NCBI RefSeq assembly: GCF_003327285.1 | Contig: NZ_KZ848473.1 | Location: 124,001-188,000, forward strand | Direction of reading: 5' to 3' | Length of the DNA: 64,000 bases | DNA from: Microbacterium sorbitolivorans | GTDB lineage: Bacteria; Actinomycetota; Actinomycetes; Actinomycetales; Microbacteriaceae | Shown here: in pieces, positions 36,782 to 45,078 of the stretch | Layout of the letters: each line of letters opens with the position of its first letter | Numbering within the stretch: the first letter of the stretch is position 1 | Notes under the pieces: model-generated | Told to the model about the DNA's origin: nothing | Database searches by the model: none | What the model saw: only the letters and a program-made list of their open reading frames with translations | Program-made: the position numbers and the translations under genes

Positions 36782-37246
36782 ATGTCGCATGCGCTGATGA
36801 TTGTCGCCCAGGTGGGCTTCGTCGTCGTGGGTGCCTGGTTGACGCACGTCGATATCCGCGAGCACCGGATCCCGAACCGCATCGTCGCCCCGCTCGCGGG
36901 CGGGATGCTCGTGCTCTGCGCCGCGGACGCTGCGGCGAGCGAATCCCTCGAACCGCTCGCGCGCGGGGTCGCGGGTGCGCTCGTTCTCGGATCCGTCTAC
37001 GCGATTCTCCGCGCCGCGAGCCGCGGGGCGCTCGGCGGAGGCGACGTGAAGCTCGCCGTTCCCACCGGCATGCTCCTCGCCTGGGAGGGCTGGATCCCGC
37101 TCCTTGCGGGCGGCGGGCTCGCGTTCCTCATCGGGGGTGTGTGGTCGATCGGGATCCTCGTGTCGCGGCGCGGAAACGCCGCGACCGCCGTCGCGTTTGG
37201 CCCGTTCATCGTGCTCGGCGCGGTCACGGGCCTCGCGATCACGTAA
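36782..37246 (+). CDS. Prepilin peptidase-like protein, A24 family
   Basis: 154 residues, about the size of the minimal peptidase domain. The two catalytic Asp are D24 (VDIREHRIPN) and D88 in the GGGDVKL motif. Five to six hydrophobic segments. The family cleaves type IV pilin-like leader peptides at the membrane; the N-terminal methylase part of larger PilD is absent. No pilin gene is near, so the substrate is unknown. It lies alone between smpB and the YihY gene. Confidence 0.85.
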   Translation: MSHALMIVAQVGFVVVGAWLTHVDIREHRIPNRIVAPLAGGMLVLCAADAAASESLEPLARGVAGALVLGSVYAILRAASRGALGGGDVKLAVPTGMLLAWEGWIPLLAGGGLAFLIGGVWSIGILVSRRGNAATAVAFGPFIVLGAVTGLAIT

Positions 37247-37249
37247 CGT
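37244..37249 (+). promoter_or_regulatory. -10-like box of the YihY-type gene, leaderless
   Basis: TAACGT ends 7 nt before the ATG at 37257 and overlaps the preceding stop codon. Confidence 0.4.
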
Positions 37250-37256
37250 ATTGGGC

Positions 37257-38297
37257 ATGGTGAGGATCCTCGGCCTCTTTGACGCCGCCGTGAAACGAGT
37301 ACTGCGATTGCGCCTCGCGCGCGCCTTCTTCCTCTTCGTCGATCACCGCGGCGGGCTGCTCGCGGCGGCGATCACCTACCGCATGCTCTTCGCGATCTTC
37401 GCGGCCGTGCTCATCGGATTCTCCTTCGCCTCTGTCTGGCTCGCCTCGCGCAGCGACCTCCTCGAGGCGCTCGTCGAGACCGTCGACCAGGTGGTGCCGG
37501 GCCTGCTCGGCACGGGCGACGACGACGTGCTGATCAACGTGGAGACCGTGTTGGACTCACGCATCAGCTTCACCTTCGCCGGCGCGATCGGCGCCGTGGC
37601 CCTGGTCATCGCGCTCCTCGGAGCCGTTGGCAACGTGCGCCTCTCGCTGCGCATCATCGCCGGGACGCGGCAGGACACGTCGAATGCGCTCGTCATGAAG
37701 GCCGTCGACCTGCTCTTCGCCCTCTCGATCGGCGTGCTCATCGCCGCCTCGGCCGTCGCGAGCTTCCTCGGATCCTCGTTTGTCGACCTCGTCCTCTCGT
37801 GGACCAACTTCAACCCCGGCGGGCTCGCCGAGGTCGTCGCCCGTCTCAGCACGATCGTCGTGACGTTCGTGCTCGACGCGATCATCATCGCGTGGCTGTT
37901 CTGGCTGCAATCGGGCATCCGTCCCGGCATCCGCGCGATGCTTCCCGGATCCCTCCTCGGCGGCGCAGGGCTCGTCGTCCTGCAACAGGCGTCCGGACTC
38001 TTCGTCGGCGGCGCCGACAACAACCCGCTCTTCGGCGTCTCGACCTCGCTCATCGCGCTGCTGCTGTGGTTCAATTTCTCGGCGCAGGTGGTGCTCATCT
38101 CGTGCGCCTACATCGTCACGACGATCGAGGAAAAGCACGAGCGGGTCGGCACGGTCTACGGCGTCGAGACGCTCGCCCAGCGCAAGATCCGCGCCGCGGA
38201 GCGCGATGTCATCGTGGCTCAGGACGCCCTCGTCGCCGCCCGCGACGCCGAGCTCGCCGACCGCGAAAAGCAAGCGGCCCGCCGCGCGCGTGCATGA
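37257..38297 (+). CDS. YihY/BrkB family inner membrane protein
   Basis: 346 residues with six predicted membrane segments (about residues 35-60, 100-125, 145-170, 190-215, 220-245, 255-280). The order and the RGGLLAAAITYRMLFAIFAAV start are those of the YihY/BrkB family, once called ribonuclease BN; its role is not known. A charged helical tail (about 295-346: EEKHERVGTVYGVETLAQRK onward, Ala/Arg-rich) could be a coiled coil. The 82-bp period array starts 13 bp after the stop. Confidence 0.87.
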   Translation: MVRILGLFDAAVKRVLRLRLARAFFLFVDHRGGLLAAAITYRMLFAIFAAVLIGFSFASVWLASRSDLLEALVETVDQVVPGLLGTGDDDVLINVETVLDSRISFTFAGAIGAVALVIALLGAVGNVRLSLRIIAGTRQDTSNALVMKAVDLLFALSIGVLIAASAVASFLGSSFVDLVLSWTNFNPGGLAEVVARLSTIVVTFVLDAIIIAWLFWLQSGIRPGIRAMLPGSLLGGAGLVVLQQASGLFVGGADNNPLFGVSTSLIALLLWFNFSAQVVLISCAYIVTTIEEKHERVGTVYGVETLAQRKIRAAERDVIVAQDALVAARDAELADREKQAARRARA

Positions 38298-38310
38298 CGC
38301 GCCCCTTCGG

Positions 38311-38850
38311 GGATGCGTTCGTGTCGTTCTGGCGCGCGAGAACGACACGACGCCATCCTTCAAGCGCCCTGCGTTCGTGTTGCGCGCCTTCAAGGATGTC
38401 ATCGTGCCGTTCTGAGGCGCGATAACGACACAATGCCATCCCGCAGGCACCTCGCGCCGTGTCGCACGTCTTGGGGATGCGTTCGTGTCGTTCTGGCGCG
38501 CGAAAACGACACGAGGCCATCCTTGAAACTTCGTGCGTTCGTGCTGCGCGCCTTCAAGGATGTCGCCGTGCCGTTCTGACGCTCCGTAACGACACAATGC
38601 CATCTCTCAGCGCCTCGCACCGTGTCACGCGCCCCTGGAGGATGCGTTCATGTCGTTCTGAGGCGCGATAACGACACGAGGCCATCCTTCAGGCGCCTCG
38701 CCCGTGCCACGCGCCCTGAGGGATGCATTTGTACCGTCCTCACGCGTAAGCACGACACGACGCCATCCCGCAAGCACCACATGCCGTGCCGCACGTCTTG
38801 AGGGATGCGTTCGTGTCGTTCTGGCGCGCGAAAACGACACATCGCCATCC
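38311..38850. repeat. Tandem array of seven 48-bp palindromic units (family A) with 33-35 bp spacers
   Basis: Units begin at 38311, 38394, 38475, 38558, 38640, 38721 and 38803 and are each 48 bp, giving periods of 83, 81, 83, 82, 81 and 82. A unit is a 20-bp left arm such as GGATGCGTTCGTGTCGTTCT, an 8-nt loop such as GGCGCGCG, and a right arm such as AGAACGACACGACGCCATCC; the stem pairs except for a 3-base internal loop at arm positions 6-8. Units 2 and 4 are a variant (GGATGTC...). Spacers resemble each other (the first and third are nearly identical), so this is not a CRISPR array. It fills the 630-bp gap before the CYTH gene; no gene is seen within. Confidence 0.92.
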
Positions 38851-38916
38851 CGCAAGCGTTCTCGCGCTTCGCGGGGCGGCGGGAGACCCGCGGCGGGTTC
38901 TCGGAGTCGAGCTGAG

Positions 38917-38922
38917 TAAGCT
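38917..38922 (+). promoter_or_regulatory. -10 box of the CYTH gene, leaderless
   Basis: TAAGCT ends 6 nt before the ATG at 38929. Confidence 0.45.
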
Positions 38923-38928
38923 TGCGGT

Positions 38929-39528
38929 ATGGCCGCTGAGCGCTCCGTGGAGATCGAGAAGAAGTTCGACGTCGAGGCCGGGACTCCTGTTCCTGACTGG
39001 ACGCGTGCGCCCGGTGTCGCGAGTGTGAGCGAGGCGGAGGAGCGTCACCTCGACGCGGGATACCTGGATACGGCCGACGCGCGCCTCGCGAAGTTCGGTG
39101 TCGCGGTGCGTCGCCGCGTGGGTGGACACGACGCCGGATGGCACATCAAGGGTCCGCTCGTGAATGGCGGACGCGTCGAGCTTGGCTGGCCGCTGACCGA
39201 TGATGTTCCCGACGAGCTCATGGCCGAGATTTCGCAGTGGACCGACGAGCGGCTGTCGCCGCTCGCTCGCATCGTGAACGACCGCACGGCGTACAATCTG
39301 CTCGACGAGAACGGCGAGGTGATCGCTGAGTTCGTCAACGATCGCGTAAAGGCGAGCGACCTGCGTCGCGGCGTCGACCGCGAGTGGTGCGAGTGGGAGA
39401 TCGAGCTCGGCCCCGCTGCTCCCGAGGATCACGAGGCATTCTTCGCCGAGATCGAGAAGATCGCGCTCGAGGCAGGTGCGACGAAGCCGTCGTCGGCGTC
39501 GAAGCTCGCCCGAGCCCTCGGCCGCTAA
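38929..39528 (+). CDS. CYTH domain protein (triphosphate tunnel metalloenzyme)
   Basis: 199 residues. The E-x-E-x-K signature is at E8-E10-K12 (VEIEKKF), followed by the alternating charged strands of the tunnel fold (YLDTADARLAKFGVAVRRRVGG, WHIKGPL, EWCEWEIELG). The family acts on triphosphates with a metal: thiamine triphosphatase, inorganic triphosphatase or class IV adenylate cyclase; which one is not decided by sequence alone. Monocistronic. A 63-bp tandem array begins 38 bp after the stop. Confidence 0.88.
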   Translation: MAAERSVEIEKKFDVEAGTPVPDWTRAPGVASVSEAEERHLDAGYLDTADARLAKFGVAVRRRVGGHDAGWHIKGPLVNGGRVELGWPLTDDVPDELMAEISQWTDERLSPLARIVNDRTAYNLLDENGEVIAEFVNDRVKASDLRRGVDREWCEWEIELGPAAPEDHEAFFAEIEKIALEAGATKPSSASKLARALGR

Positions 39529-39566
39529 CCGCCACACCCCGCGCGAAGCGGACGTAACCGCCTTCA

Positions 39567-39787
39567 TTCCCACGCAAAGTGGGACATGCCCTGGAGCGTG
39601 TCCCAGTTGTGGCGGGGATAACGCCGTCTTTCCCACGCAAAGTGGGACACACCTCGAGGCGTGTCCCAGTTGTGGTGGGAATGGCGCCCGTATTCCCACC
39701 CAAAGTGGGACATGCCCTGGAGCGTGTCCCAGTTGTGGCGGGAATAGCCCCGTCATTCCCGCACAAAGTGGGACATGCCCCGAGCGC
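39567..39787. repeat. Tandem array of 3.5 palindromic 63-bp units (family B)
   Basis: Units start at 39567, 39630, 39693 and 39756, exactly 63 bp apart; the fourth is cut short after about 32 bp. Each unit is an imperfect palindrome of about 52 bp: TTCCCACGCAAAGTGGGACA on the left and TGTCCCAGTTGTGGYGGGAA on the right. The array lies between the convergent CYTH gene and lpdA. With the terminator that follows it takes up the 335-bp gap; no gene is seen. Confidence 0.92.
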
Positions 39788-39812
39788 GGTGCACCCGCAA
39801 CACTCCACGAAA

Positions 39813-39850
39813 CGGCGGAAGCCCGGACCGAGTGGTCCGGGCTTCCGCCG
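39813..39850. terminator. Bidirectional hairpin terminator between the CYTH gene and lpdA
   Basis: A perfect 17-bp stem (CGGCGGAAGCCCGGACC and its complement) with loop GAGT lies between the convergent genes, 13 bp beyond the lpdA stop. Confidence 0.8.
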
Positions 39851-39863
39851 TAATCGGGGGAGA

Positions 39864-41261
39864 TCACATGTTGATCATGTGGCCGGCGAGGCCGTGGAAG
39901 GCCTCCTGCAGCGCCTCCGACAACGTCGGGTGGGTGTGCACGTTGCGGGCGGCCTCGGTTGCGGTGAGGTCCCACTTCTGCGCGAGCGTGAGCTCGGGCA
40001 GGAGCTCCGAGACGTCGGGGCCGACCATGTGGCCACCGAGCAGCTCGAGGTGCTCCGCGTCGGCGATGAGCTTGACGAAGCCGATGGGCTCGCCGAGGCC
40101 GTTGGCCTTGCCGTTCGCGCTGAAGGGGAACTTCGCGACCTTGACGTCATAGCCCTCGGCCTTGGCCTGCTCCTCGGTGAGACCGAAGCTGGCGACCTGG
40201 GGCGAGCAGAACGTGGCGCGGGGCATCATGCGATAGTCGCCGAGCGTCTGGGTCTCGGCGCCGGCGATGGTCTCGGCGGCCACGACGGCCTGGGCCTCGG
40301 CGACGTGCGCGAGCTGCAGCTTCGCGGTGATGTCACCGATCGCGTACACGCCGGGAACGTTGGTGCGCATGTAGTCGTCGATCGCGACGGCGCCGCGCTC
40401 GGTCAGCTGAACGCCGGTGTTCTCGAGGCCGTAGCCCTCGGTGCGGGGGGCGAAGCCCACCGACATGAGCACCTTGTCGGCGTCGAGGGTGCCCTCGGTG
40501 CCGTCCTTCTGCTTGTACGTGACGTGAACGCTCGTGCCGTTGTCGTCGGCCGAGGTGACGCCCGTCGAGGTGAGGATGTCGATGCCGTACTTCTTGTACT
40601 GCTTCGCGATTTCCTTCGACACGTCGGCGTCTTCGTTGGGGAGGACGCGGTCGGCGAACTCGACGATCGTGACCTTCACGCCGTAGTTCGACAGCACGTA
40701 GGCGAACTCCATGCCGATGGCGCCGGCGCCGACAATGACGATCGAGCCGGGAAGGTCGCGGTCCATGATCTGCTCTTCGAACGACACAACGTTCTTCGAG
40801 AGCGAGACACCGGGCAGCGAGCGCACAACGGATCCGGTCGAGATGATGACGTTGTCGGCGGTGACGCGCTCGACGGATCCGTCGGCCTTCGTCACGTCGA
40901 TGGTCTTCGCGTCAACGAAGGATCCGCGACCCTCGTATTCGGTGACCTTGTTCTTCTTCATCAGGAAGTGGATGCCCTTGACGTGGGTCTCCGACACCTT
41001 GCGGCTGCGATCAAACGCCGAGCCGAAGTCGAAGGTCACGTCGCCCGAGATTCCGAAGAAGTCGGCCTTGTGGTTGAAGGTGTGGGCGATTTCCGCGTTC
41101 TTGAGGAGCGACTTCGAGGGGATGCAGCCCACGTTGAGGCAGACACCGCCCCAGTACTTCTCTTCAATGATCGCGGTGTTGAGACCGAGCTGTGCGGCGC
41201 GGACTGCGGCGACATAACCGCCGGGGCCGGCACCGAGAATGACGACGTCGTGATGAGCCAT
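39864..41261 (-). CDS. lpdA: Dihydrolipoyl dehydrogenase
   Basis: 465 residues. E3 subunit of 2-oxo acid dehydrogenase complexes, re-oxidising dihydrolipoamide with NAD+. FAD-binding GAGPGG at 10-15, redox-active Cys pair C41-x4-C46 ([13 protein letters not shown]), NAD-binding GAGAIGMEF near 180 and the catalytic His-Glu near the end ([12 protein letters not shown]). It is monocistronic and has a leaderless-type -10 box. The inhibitor-like FHA gene garA, known to act on 2-oxoglutarate dehydrogenase in relatives, lies 1 kb away. Confidence 0.97.
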   Translation of the reverse strand: MAHHDVVILGAGPGGYVAAVRAAQLGLNTAIIEEKYWGGVCLNVGCIPSKSLLKNAEIAHTFNHKADFFGISGDVTFDFGSAFDRSRKVSETHVKGIHFLMKKNKVTEYEGRGSFVDAKTIDVTKADGSVERVTADNVIISTGSVVRSLPGVSLSKNVVSFEEQIMDRDLPGSIVIVGAGAIGMEFAYVLSNYGVKVTIVEFADRVLPNEDADVSKEIAKQYKKYGIDILTSTGVTSADDNGTSVHVTYKQKDGTEGTLDADKVLMSVGFAPRTEGYGLENTGVQLTERGAVAIDDYMRTNVPGVYAIGDITAKLQLAHVAEAQAVVAAETIAGAETQTLGDYRMMPRATFCSPQVASFGLTEEQAKAEGYDVKVAKFPFSANGKANGLGEPIGFVKLIADAEHLELLGGHMVGPDVSELLPELTLAQKWDLTATEAARNVHTHPTLSEALQEAFHGLAGHMINM

Positions 41262-41267
41262 GGTTTA

Positions 41268-41273
41268 AGCCTA
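41268..41273 (-). promoter_or_regulatory. -10 box of lpdA, leaderless
   Basis: TAGGCT on the minus strand ends 6 nt before the ATG at 41261. Confidence 0.5.
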
Positions 41274-41315
41274 ATACCTGTGCGATGTAGGGATCTTGAC
41301 GGTTTTGGGCGCCGA

Positions 41316-42125
41316 CTATTGACGCCGCGCGCGGGCGATCATCACGACGATGAAGATGACGAGGAGCAGCACGAGGCCGCCACCGACGATCGCGACGACG
41401 GCGGGCGTCGAGAGGGGGCTGCTGTCCGAGAGGATCCCCGGCGTCTCGGCGCTGCTACTGGGCGTCTCGCTGTCGGCCGAGTCGTCGGAATTGTCGGCCG
41501 AGTCGCCAGGAGCGGCGGTCGCCGACGGGGTCTCCGTGGCGGGCTCCGACGGATCCGTCGACGGCGATGCGGTCTCGCTCGGCTCGTCAGTCGGGGTCGC
41601 CTCGGCGCCCACGGCGTTCTCGGCCGTGAAGGTAAACATCTGGCTGTCGGCGTGGCCGTCGCCGTAGACGACCTGCCACACGACCGTGTAGGCGCCCGCG
41701 GGGGCTCCGACGTTGTCGACCTCGGTCGAAACGGTCGGGCCGTCGACGGTCGCCTCGCCGGTAGCGTAGTCGGTGCAGTCGCGCGTATCCGCGCGTCCCG
41801 GATCCGCGATGAGCAGCGCCGCGTCGGCGCAGGTCTCGTCGTAGACGCGGATCTGCGTCGTCGACTCGCCGCCGGACTGCTGTTCCGCGGGGAGCGGGGG
41901 AGTGAGGTCGTCGCTGAACGTGAGCGAGACGTGATCGGGCAGCGCGTCGATCACGCTGTCGCCGTTCGGTCCGTCGCCCGTGGGGTCCGTCGACACCAGC
42001 TGCGAATGCGCAGACGCGGGCGCCGCAACTGCGAGCGGCACGATAAAGGCCGCGGCACCAATGGCCGCGACCGAGAGAGCGCGCATCATGCGCGGGGACC
42101 TGGAAGGGAAGGCGCGAGTGTTCAC
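41316..42125 (-). CDS. CopC-domain protein with C-terminal membrane anchor
   Basis: 269 residues from GTG 42125; ATG 42089 would give 257. The signal peptide ends near ASA-HSQL, so the mature protein begins with His, as in CopC, where the N-terminal His binds copper. The CopC beta domain (about 45-155, ending in VVWQVVYGDGHADSQMFTF) is followed by a long Ser/Thr/Pro/Glu-rich wall-spanning linker (about 160-230), a membrane helix and ARARRQ. This is the Gram-positive CopC layout. CopD is not fused or adjacent. TACGGT 7 nt before the GTG supports that start. Confidence 0.85.
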   Translation of the reverse strand: MNTRAFPSRSPRMMRALSVAAIGAAAFIVPLAVAAPASAHSQLVSTDPTGDGPNGDSVIDALPDHVSLTFSDDLTPPLPAEQQSGGESTTQIRVYDETCADAALLIADPGRADTRDCTDYATGEATVDGPTVSTEVDNVGAPAGAYTVVWQVVYGDGHADSQMFTFTAENAVGAEATPTDEPSETASPSTDPSEPATETPSATAAPGDSADNSDDSADSETPSSSAETPGILSDSSPLSTPAVVAIVGGGLVLLLVIFIVVMIARARRQ

Positions 42126-42132
42126 GTGCGTC

Positions 42133-42138
42133 ACCGTA
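42133..42138 (-). promoter_or_regulatory. -10-like box of the copC-like gene, leaderless
   Basis: TACGGT on the minus strand ends 7 nt before the GTG at 42125. Confidence 0.4.
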
Positions 42139-42238
42139 CGCCGTTGATGTTTGGATCCCGTGAGAATTCGCGACCTTCGATAACGGCGCGTCGCGGGGGC
42201 CGGATCCGATAGGCTGGATCGAAACGGGAGGAGTGCGC

Positions 42239-42733
42239 GTGTCAGATCACTTGGGAGATTCGGTCTCAGACGCAACGCGTCACATTCCGCGCTTGGGCGG
42301 ACACGATGGTAGTGGCGATCGCACGCAGACGTTCGGACATGATTCCGATCTGTCGTTCGTGCCGTTCCACGGCGATCTGTCGACGGCCGAGCTCGATGCG
42401 GTGGCGGCGCTCCCTTCGGGTGCCGCGCTTCTTCTCGTCCGCGAGGGTGCCGGCGCCGGCGCGCGCTACCTGGTCGACGGCGACCGCACGATGGTTGGCC
42501 GCCACCCGAACGCCGCGATTTTCCTCGACGACGTGACGGTGTCGCGTCGTCACGCCGAGATCGTCCGCACCGGCGCGATCTTCGAGCTGGTCGATCAGCG
42601 ATCGCTCAACGGCACGTACGTGAGCGGTGAGCGCGTCGAGCGCTCGCAGCTGCGCAACGGCGACGAGCTGCGCATCGGCAAGTTCCGGTTGACGTTCTTC
42701 AGCTCGCCGCGCGATCTGCAGGCGAACTCCTAA
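42239..42733 (+). CDS. garA: FHA-domain protein GarA/OdhI
   Basis: 164 residues. The FHA domain (about 75-150) has GRHPN, SRRHAEI and LNGTYV, the phosphothreonine-binding residues. The N-terminal tail has a Thr-rich motif (T29/T31 in DRTQTF) at the place where the ETT-type sites of GarA/OdhI are phosphorylated by PknB or PknG-type kinases. In relatives, the unphosphorylated protein inhibits 2-oxoglutarate dehydrogenase and acts on glutamate metabolism. GTG 42239 has GGAGG 7 nt upstream. It overlaps ftsR by one base (TAATG). Confidence 0.9.
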   Translation: MSDHLGDSVSDATRHIPRLGGHDGSGDRTQTFGHDSDLSFVPFHGDLSTAELDAVAALPSGAALLLVREGAGAGARYLVDGDRTMVGRHPNAAIFLDDVTVSRRHAEIVRTGAIFELVDQRSLNGTYVSGERVERSQLRNGDELRIGKFRLTFFSSPRDLQANS

Positions 42734-43431
42734 TGGTGGCGGCGGCCGCGGCAGGCGGCGCCGCCGCGTCACCGACGCGATCGCTGCTGTCGATCGGGCA
42801 GGTTCTGTCGAAGCTCTCCGGTGAGTTCCCCGGCCTGTCCTCGAGCAAGCTCCGCTTCCTCGAGGTGCAGGGCATCGTGAGCCCGCAGCGCACGTCTTCG
42901 GGCTACCGCAAGTTCTCGCCGGCCGACGTCGAACGGCTGCGCCTGGCGCTCACCCTGCAGCGCGACCACTACCTGCCGCTCGGCGTCATTCGCGACCACC
43001 TCGACGACGTCGAGGCGGGCCGCGAGTCGTCGCTGACGCAGACCCCCGAGTCGATTCACCCGCAGGAGCGCAGCTTCTCGCGCGCCGAGCTGCTCGCCGA
43101 GGCGGGCGCGCCCGCGCGGATCCTCGACGAGGCGCAGGCGCTCGGCCTCGTCCGCGCGGACGGCGGTTACGGATCCGCGCACGTCGCGTTGCTGCGGGCG
43201 CTCGTGGCGCTCGAACAGTACGGCATCGACCCGCGCCACGTGCGCTCGCTCAAGCAGGGCGCCGAGCGCGATGTGGCCCTGATCGAGACGGCGCTTGCGC
43301 CGCTCCTGCGCCGTTCCGACGCGCCCGCGCGGGCGCAGGCGAGCGAGGTCGGACCCCGCCTTGCCGAGCGGCTCGACGAGGTCCGAGGCATTTTCGTGCG
43401 GCAGGCTCTCGGGCAGATTCTGCCAGACTGA
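42733..43431 (+). CDS. ftsR: MerR-family cell-division regulator FtsR
   Basis: 232 residues, the orthologue of mycobacterial Rv1828 by family and position. The winged helix-turn-helix (about 18-90) reads SIGQVLSKLSGEFPGLSSSKLRFLEVQGI and RKFSPADVERL. FtsR activates ftsZ in Corynebacterium; here the target is inferred. The C-terminal domain is helical. It starts on the base where the garA stop ends, so the two are coupled. Confidence 0.88.
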   Translation: MVAAAAAGGAAASPTRSLLSIGQVLSKLSGEFPGLSSSKLRFLEVQGIVSPQRTSSGYRKFSPADVERLRLALTLQRDHYLPLGVIRDHLDDVEAGRESSLTQTPESIHPQERSFSRAELLAEAGAPARILDEAQALGLVRADGGYGSAHVALLRALVALEQYGIDPRHVRSLKQGAERDVALIETALAPLLRRSDAPARAQASEVGPRLAERLDEVRGIFVRQALGQILPD

Positions 43432-43541
43432 TCACGATTGATAACGCTTCATCGACACGCCGCCGGTGTTGCGACGAATGTCATTGATGGCGGCGTGATC
43501 CGACCTTACTGTGGGAGAAAGCCCTGCTCGAGAGGAACCAC

Positions 43542-44084
43542 ATGAACGCGGGAAGCACACCCGACAGCGACTTCGCCGTCGACCTGCTGTTCACGGATGG
43601 TCTTCCGCAGGTAAACGCCCAGAAGGGTTATCGCGGAAACGTCGCGGCCAAGGCCGCCGGCATCACCTACCGCCAGCTCGACTACTGGGCCCGCACCGAG
43701 CTCGTCGTCCCGACGATTCAGGACGCCCGCGGATCCGGCACGCAGCGGCTCTACGGCTTCCGCGACATCCTTGTGCTGAAGCTCGTGAAGCGCCTGCTCG
43801 ACACGGGCATCTCGCTGCAGCAGATCCGCAAGGCGGTCGAACAGCTGCGCGCAGAAGGTATCCGCGACCTCGCGTCGACGACCCTCATGAGCGATGGCGC
43901 GTCGGTCTACCTGTGCACGTCGAGCGACGAGGTCATCGATCTCGTCAGCCGCGGCCAGGGTGTCTTCGGCATCGCCGTCGGCAAGGTCCTGCGCGAGGTC
44001 GAGTCGACGCTCATCGCGTTCGAGCCCGCGAGCCCCGAGCCGGTCGACGAGCTGGCCATGCGCCGCGCTCGGAAGACCGCCTAA
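43542..44084 (+). CDS. MerR-family regulator (Rv1830-like)
   Basis: 180 residues. The DNA-binding domain (about 28-100) has GYRGNVAAKAAGITYRQLDYWARTEL and RLYGFRDILVLKLVKRLLD. In Mycobacterium the neighbouring order is garA-Rv1828-Rv1829-Rv1830; here the Rv1829-type nuclease gene is missing between the two MerR genes, leaving a 110-bp gap. Targets are not known. GAGAGGA lies upstream of the ATG. Three tandem hairpins follow the stop. Confidence 0.88.
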   Translation: MNAGSTPDSDFAVDLLFTDGLPQVNAQKGYRGNVAAKAAGITYRQLDYWARTELVVPTIQDARGSGTQRLYGFRDILVLKLVKRLLDTGISLQQIRKAVEQLRAEGIRDLASTTLMSDGASVYLCTSSDEVIDLVSRGQGVFGIAVGKVLREVESTLIAFEPASPEPVDELAMRRARKTA

Positions 44085-44095
44085 GGTCGGTACAC

Positions 44096-44242
44096 ACGAA
44101 AAAGCCCCGCCGGAGCGGGGCGTTTTCACGTGAGCTTTGCTCACTTCGGTACGCACGAAAAAGCCCCGCCTACGCGGGGCATTTTTCACGTGAGCTACGC
44201 TCACCTCGGCACATACGAAAAAGCCCCGCCCAAGCGGGGCTT
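44096..44242. repeat. Triplicated terminator array with alternating hairpins
   Basis: The hairpin GCCCCGC / GCGGGGC with A-run before and T-run after occurs at 44104-44121, 44163-44180 and 44223-44240, spaced 59 and 60 bp. Between them lies a second small hairpin (GTGAGC / GCTCAC) at 44130-44144 and 44190-44204. Each terminator works in both directions by its flanks. The array separates the merR gene from the convergent parA-like gene. Confidence 0.9.
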
Positions 44243-44256
44243 GTTTCGTATCGCCG

Positions 44257-45072
44257 TCAGTGGGCCTGCGGGCCCTCTTCGGGAACCGGAATGTTTCCAG
44301 CATCGACGATGTGGTCGAGAAGCTGGTCGAAGTCGGTCGCGAGCTCCTGGGCCGACTCGCCGGGCCAGACGTGCAGCGGCTTCGCCGCGCCCTGGGCCTG
44401 CTGCAGCGAGGTGCGCTCGGGGAGCTGCGGCTCGAGCACGAGCTCGCCGAACATGTCGCGGAGCTCCTTGATGCGGAACTGGTGCTCGACCGACTGCGGG
44501 CGCACGCGGTTCACGATGATGCCGAGGGGCTGAAGTCGCGAGGAGAGGCCGCGGCGGATCTCTTCGATCGCTCGCAGCGCGCGGTCGGCGGCGGCGACGG
44601 AGAAGAGGCCGGGCTCGGTGACGACGGCGACGCGGTCGCTCGCGGCCCACGCCGTGCGCGTCAGCGCGTTGAGCGACGGGGCGCAGTCGATGAGGACGAG
44701 GTCGTACTCGTCCTCGACGAGGGCGAGCGCCTCTTCCATCTTCCAGACGTCGCGCACCGAGGGGTGCGGGCCGTCGTAGTTGATGGCCGACGGGCTACCG
44801 AGCATGATGTCGATCTTGCCGGGGTGCACCTTCGTCCACCCGCTGGAGGCGATCGCCTGACGGACCGTCTTCTCCTTGGGGTTCTCGAGAACGTCGGCGA
44901 CGTTCAGGCGACCGGCGGTCGAAACATCGAGGCCGGTCGAGACATCCGACTGCGGGTCGAGGTCGACGACGAGCGTGCGGATACCACGGGCGAACGCCGC
45001 GGAGGCGAGGCCCAGGGTGACGGTGGTCTTGCCGACACCGCCCTTGAGAGAGCTGACGCTAAGTACGTGCAC
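44257..45072 (-). CDS. ParA/Soj-family ATPase, orphan
   Basis: 271 residues. Deviant Walker A KGGVGKTT with the signature Lys (residues about 10-17), DLDPQSD near 37-43 and DCAPSLN (Walker B) near 128-134, all of the ParA type. Unlike true chromosome partition loci there is no parB beside it, so a role in positioning other cargo is possible. It is divergent from a MinD-like ATPase gene across 154 bp. The GTG start is supported by TAGCGT ending 6 nt upstream. Confidence 0.88.
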   Translation of the reverse strand: MHVLSVSSLKGGVGKTTVTLGLASAAFARGIRTLVVDLDPQSDVSTGLDVSTAGRLNVADVLENPKEKTVRQAIASSGWTKVHPGKIDIMLGSPSAINYDGPHPSVRDVWKMEEALALVEDEYDLVLIDCAPSLNALTRTAWAASDRVAVVTEPGLFSVAAADRALRAIEEIRRGLSSRLQPLGIIVNRVRPQSVEHQFRIKELRDMFGELVLEPQLPERTSLQQAQGAAKPLHVWPGESAQELATDFDQLLDHIVDAGNIPVPEEGPQAH

Positions 45073-45078
45073 GTTCCT

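Noticed and set aside
38311..38850. CRISPR array (48-bp repeats with 33-35 bp spacers)
   Set aside because: The spacers are related to each other, with the first and third almost identical, the repeats are long palindromes with variable arms, and copies occur singly behind other genes. No cas gene is in the window.
39567..39787. Small repetitive protein encoded across the 63-bp array
   Set aside because: The 63-bp period is a multiple of three, so open frames on both strands arise automatically. No start with a ribosome binding site or -10 box fits, and DNA palindromy explains conservation better.
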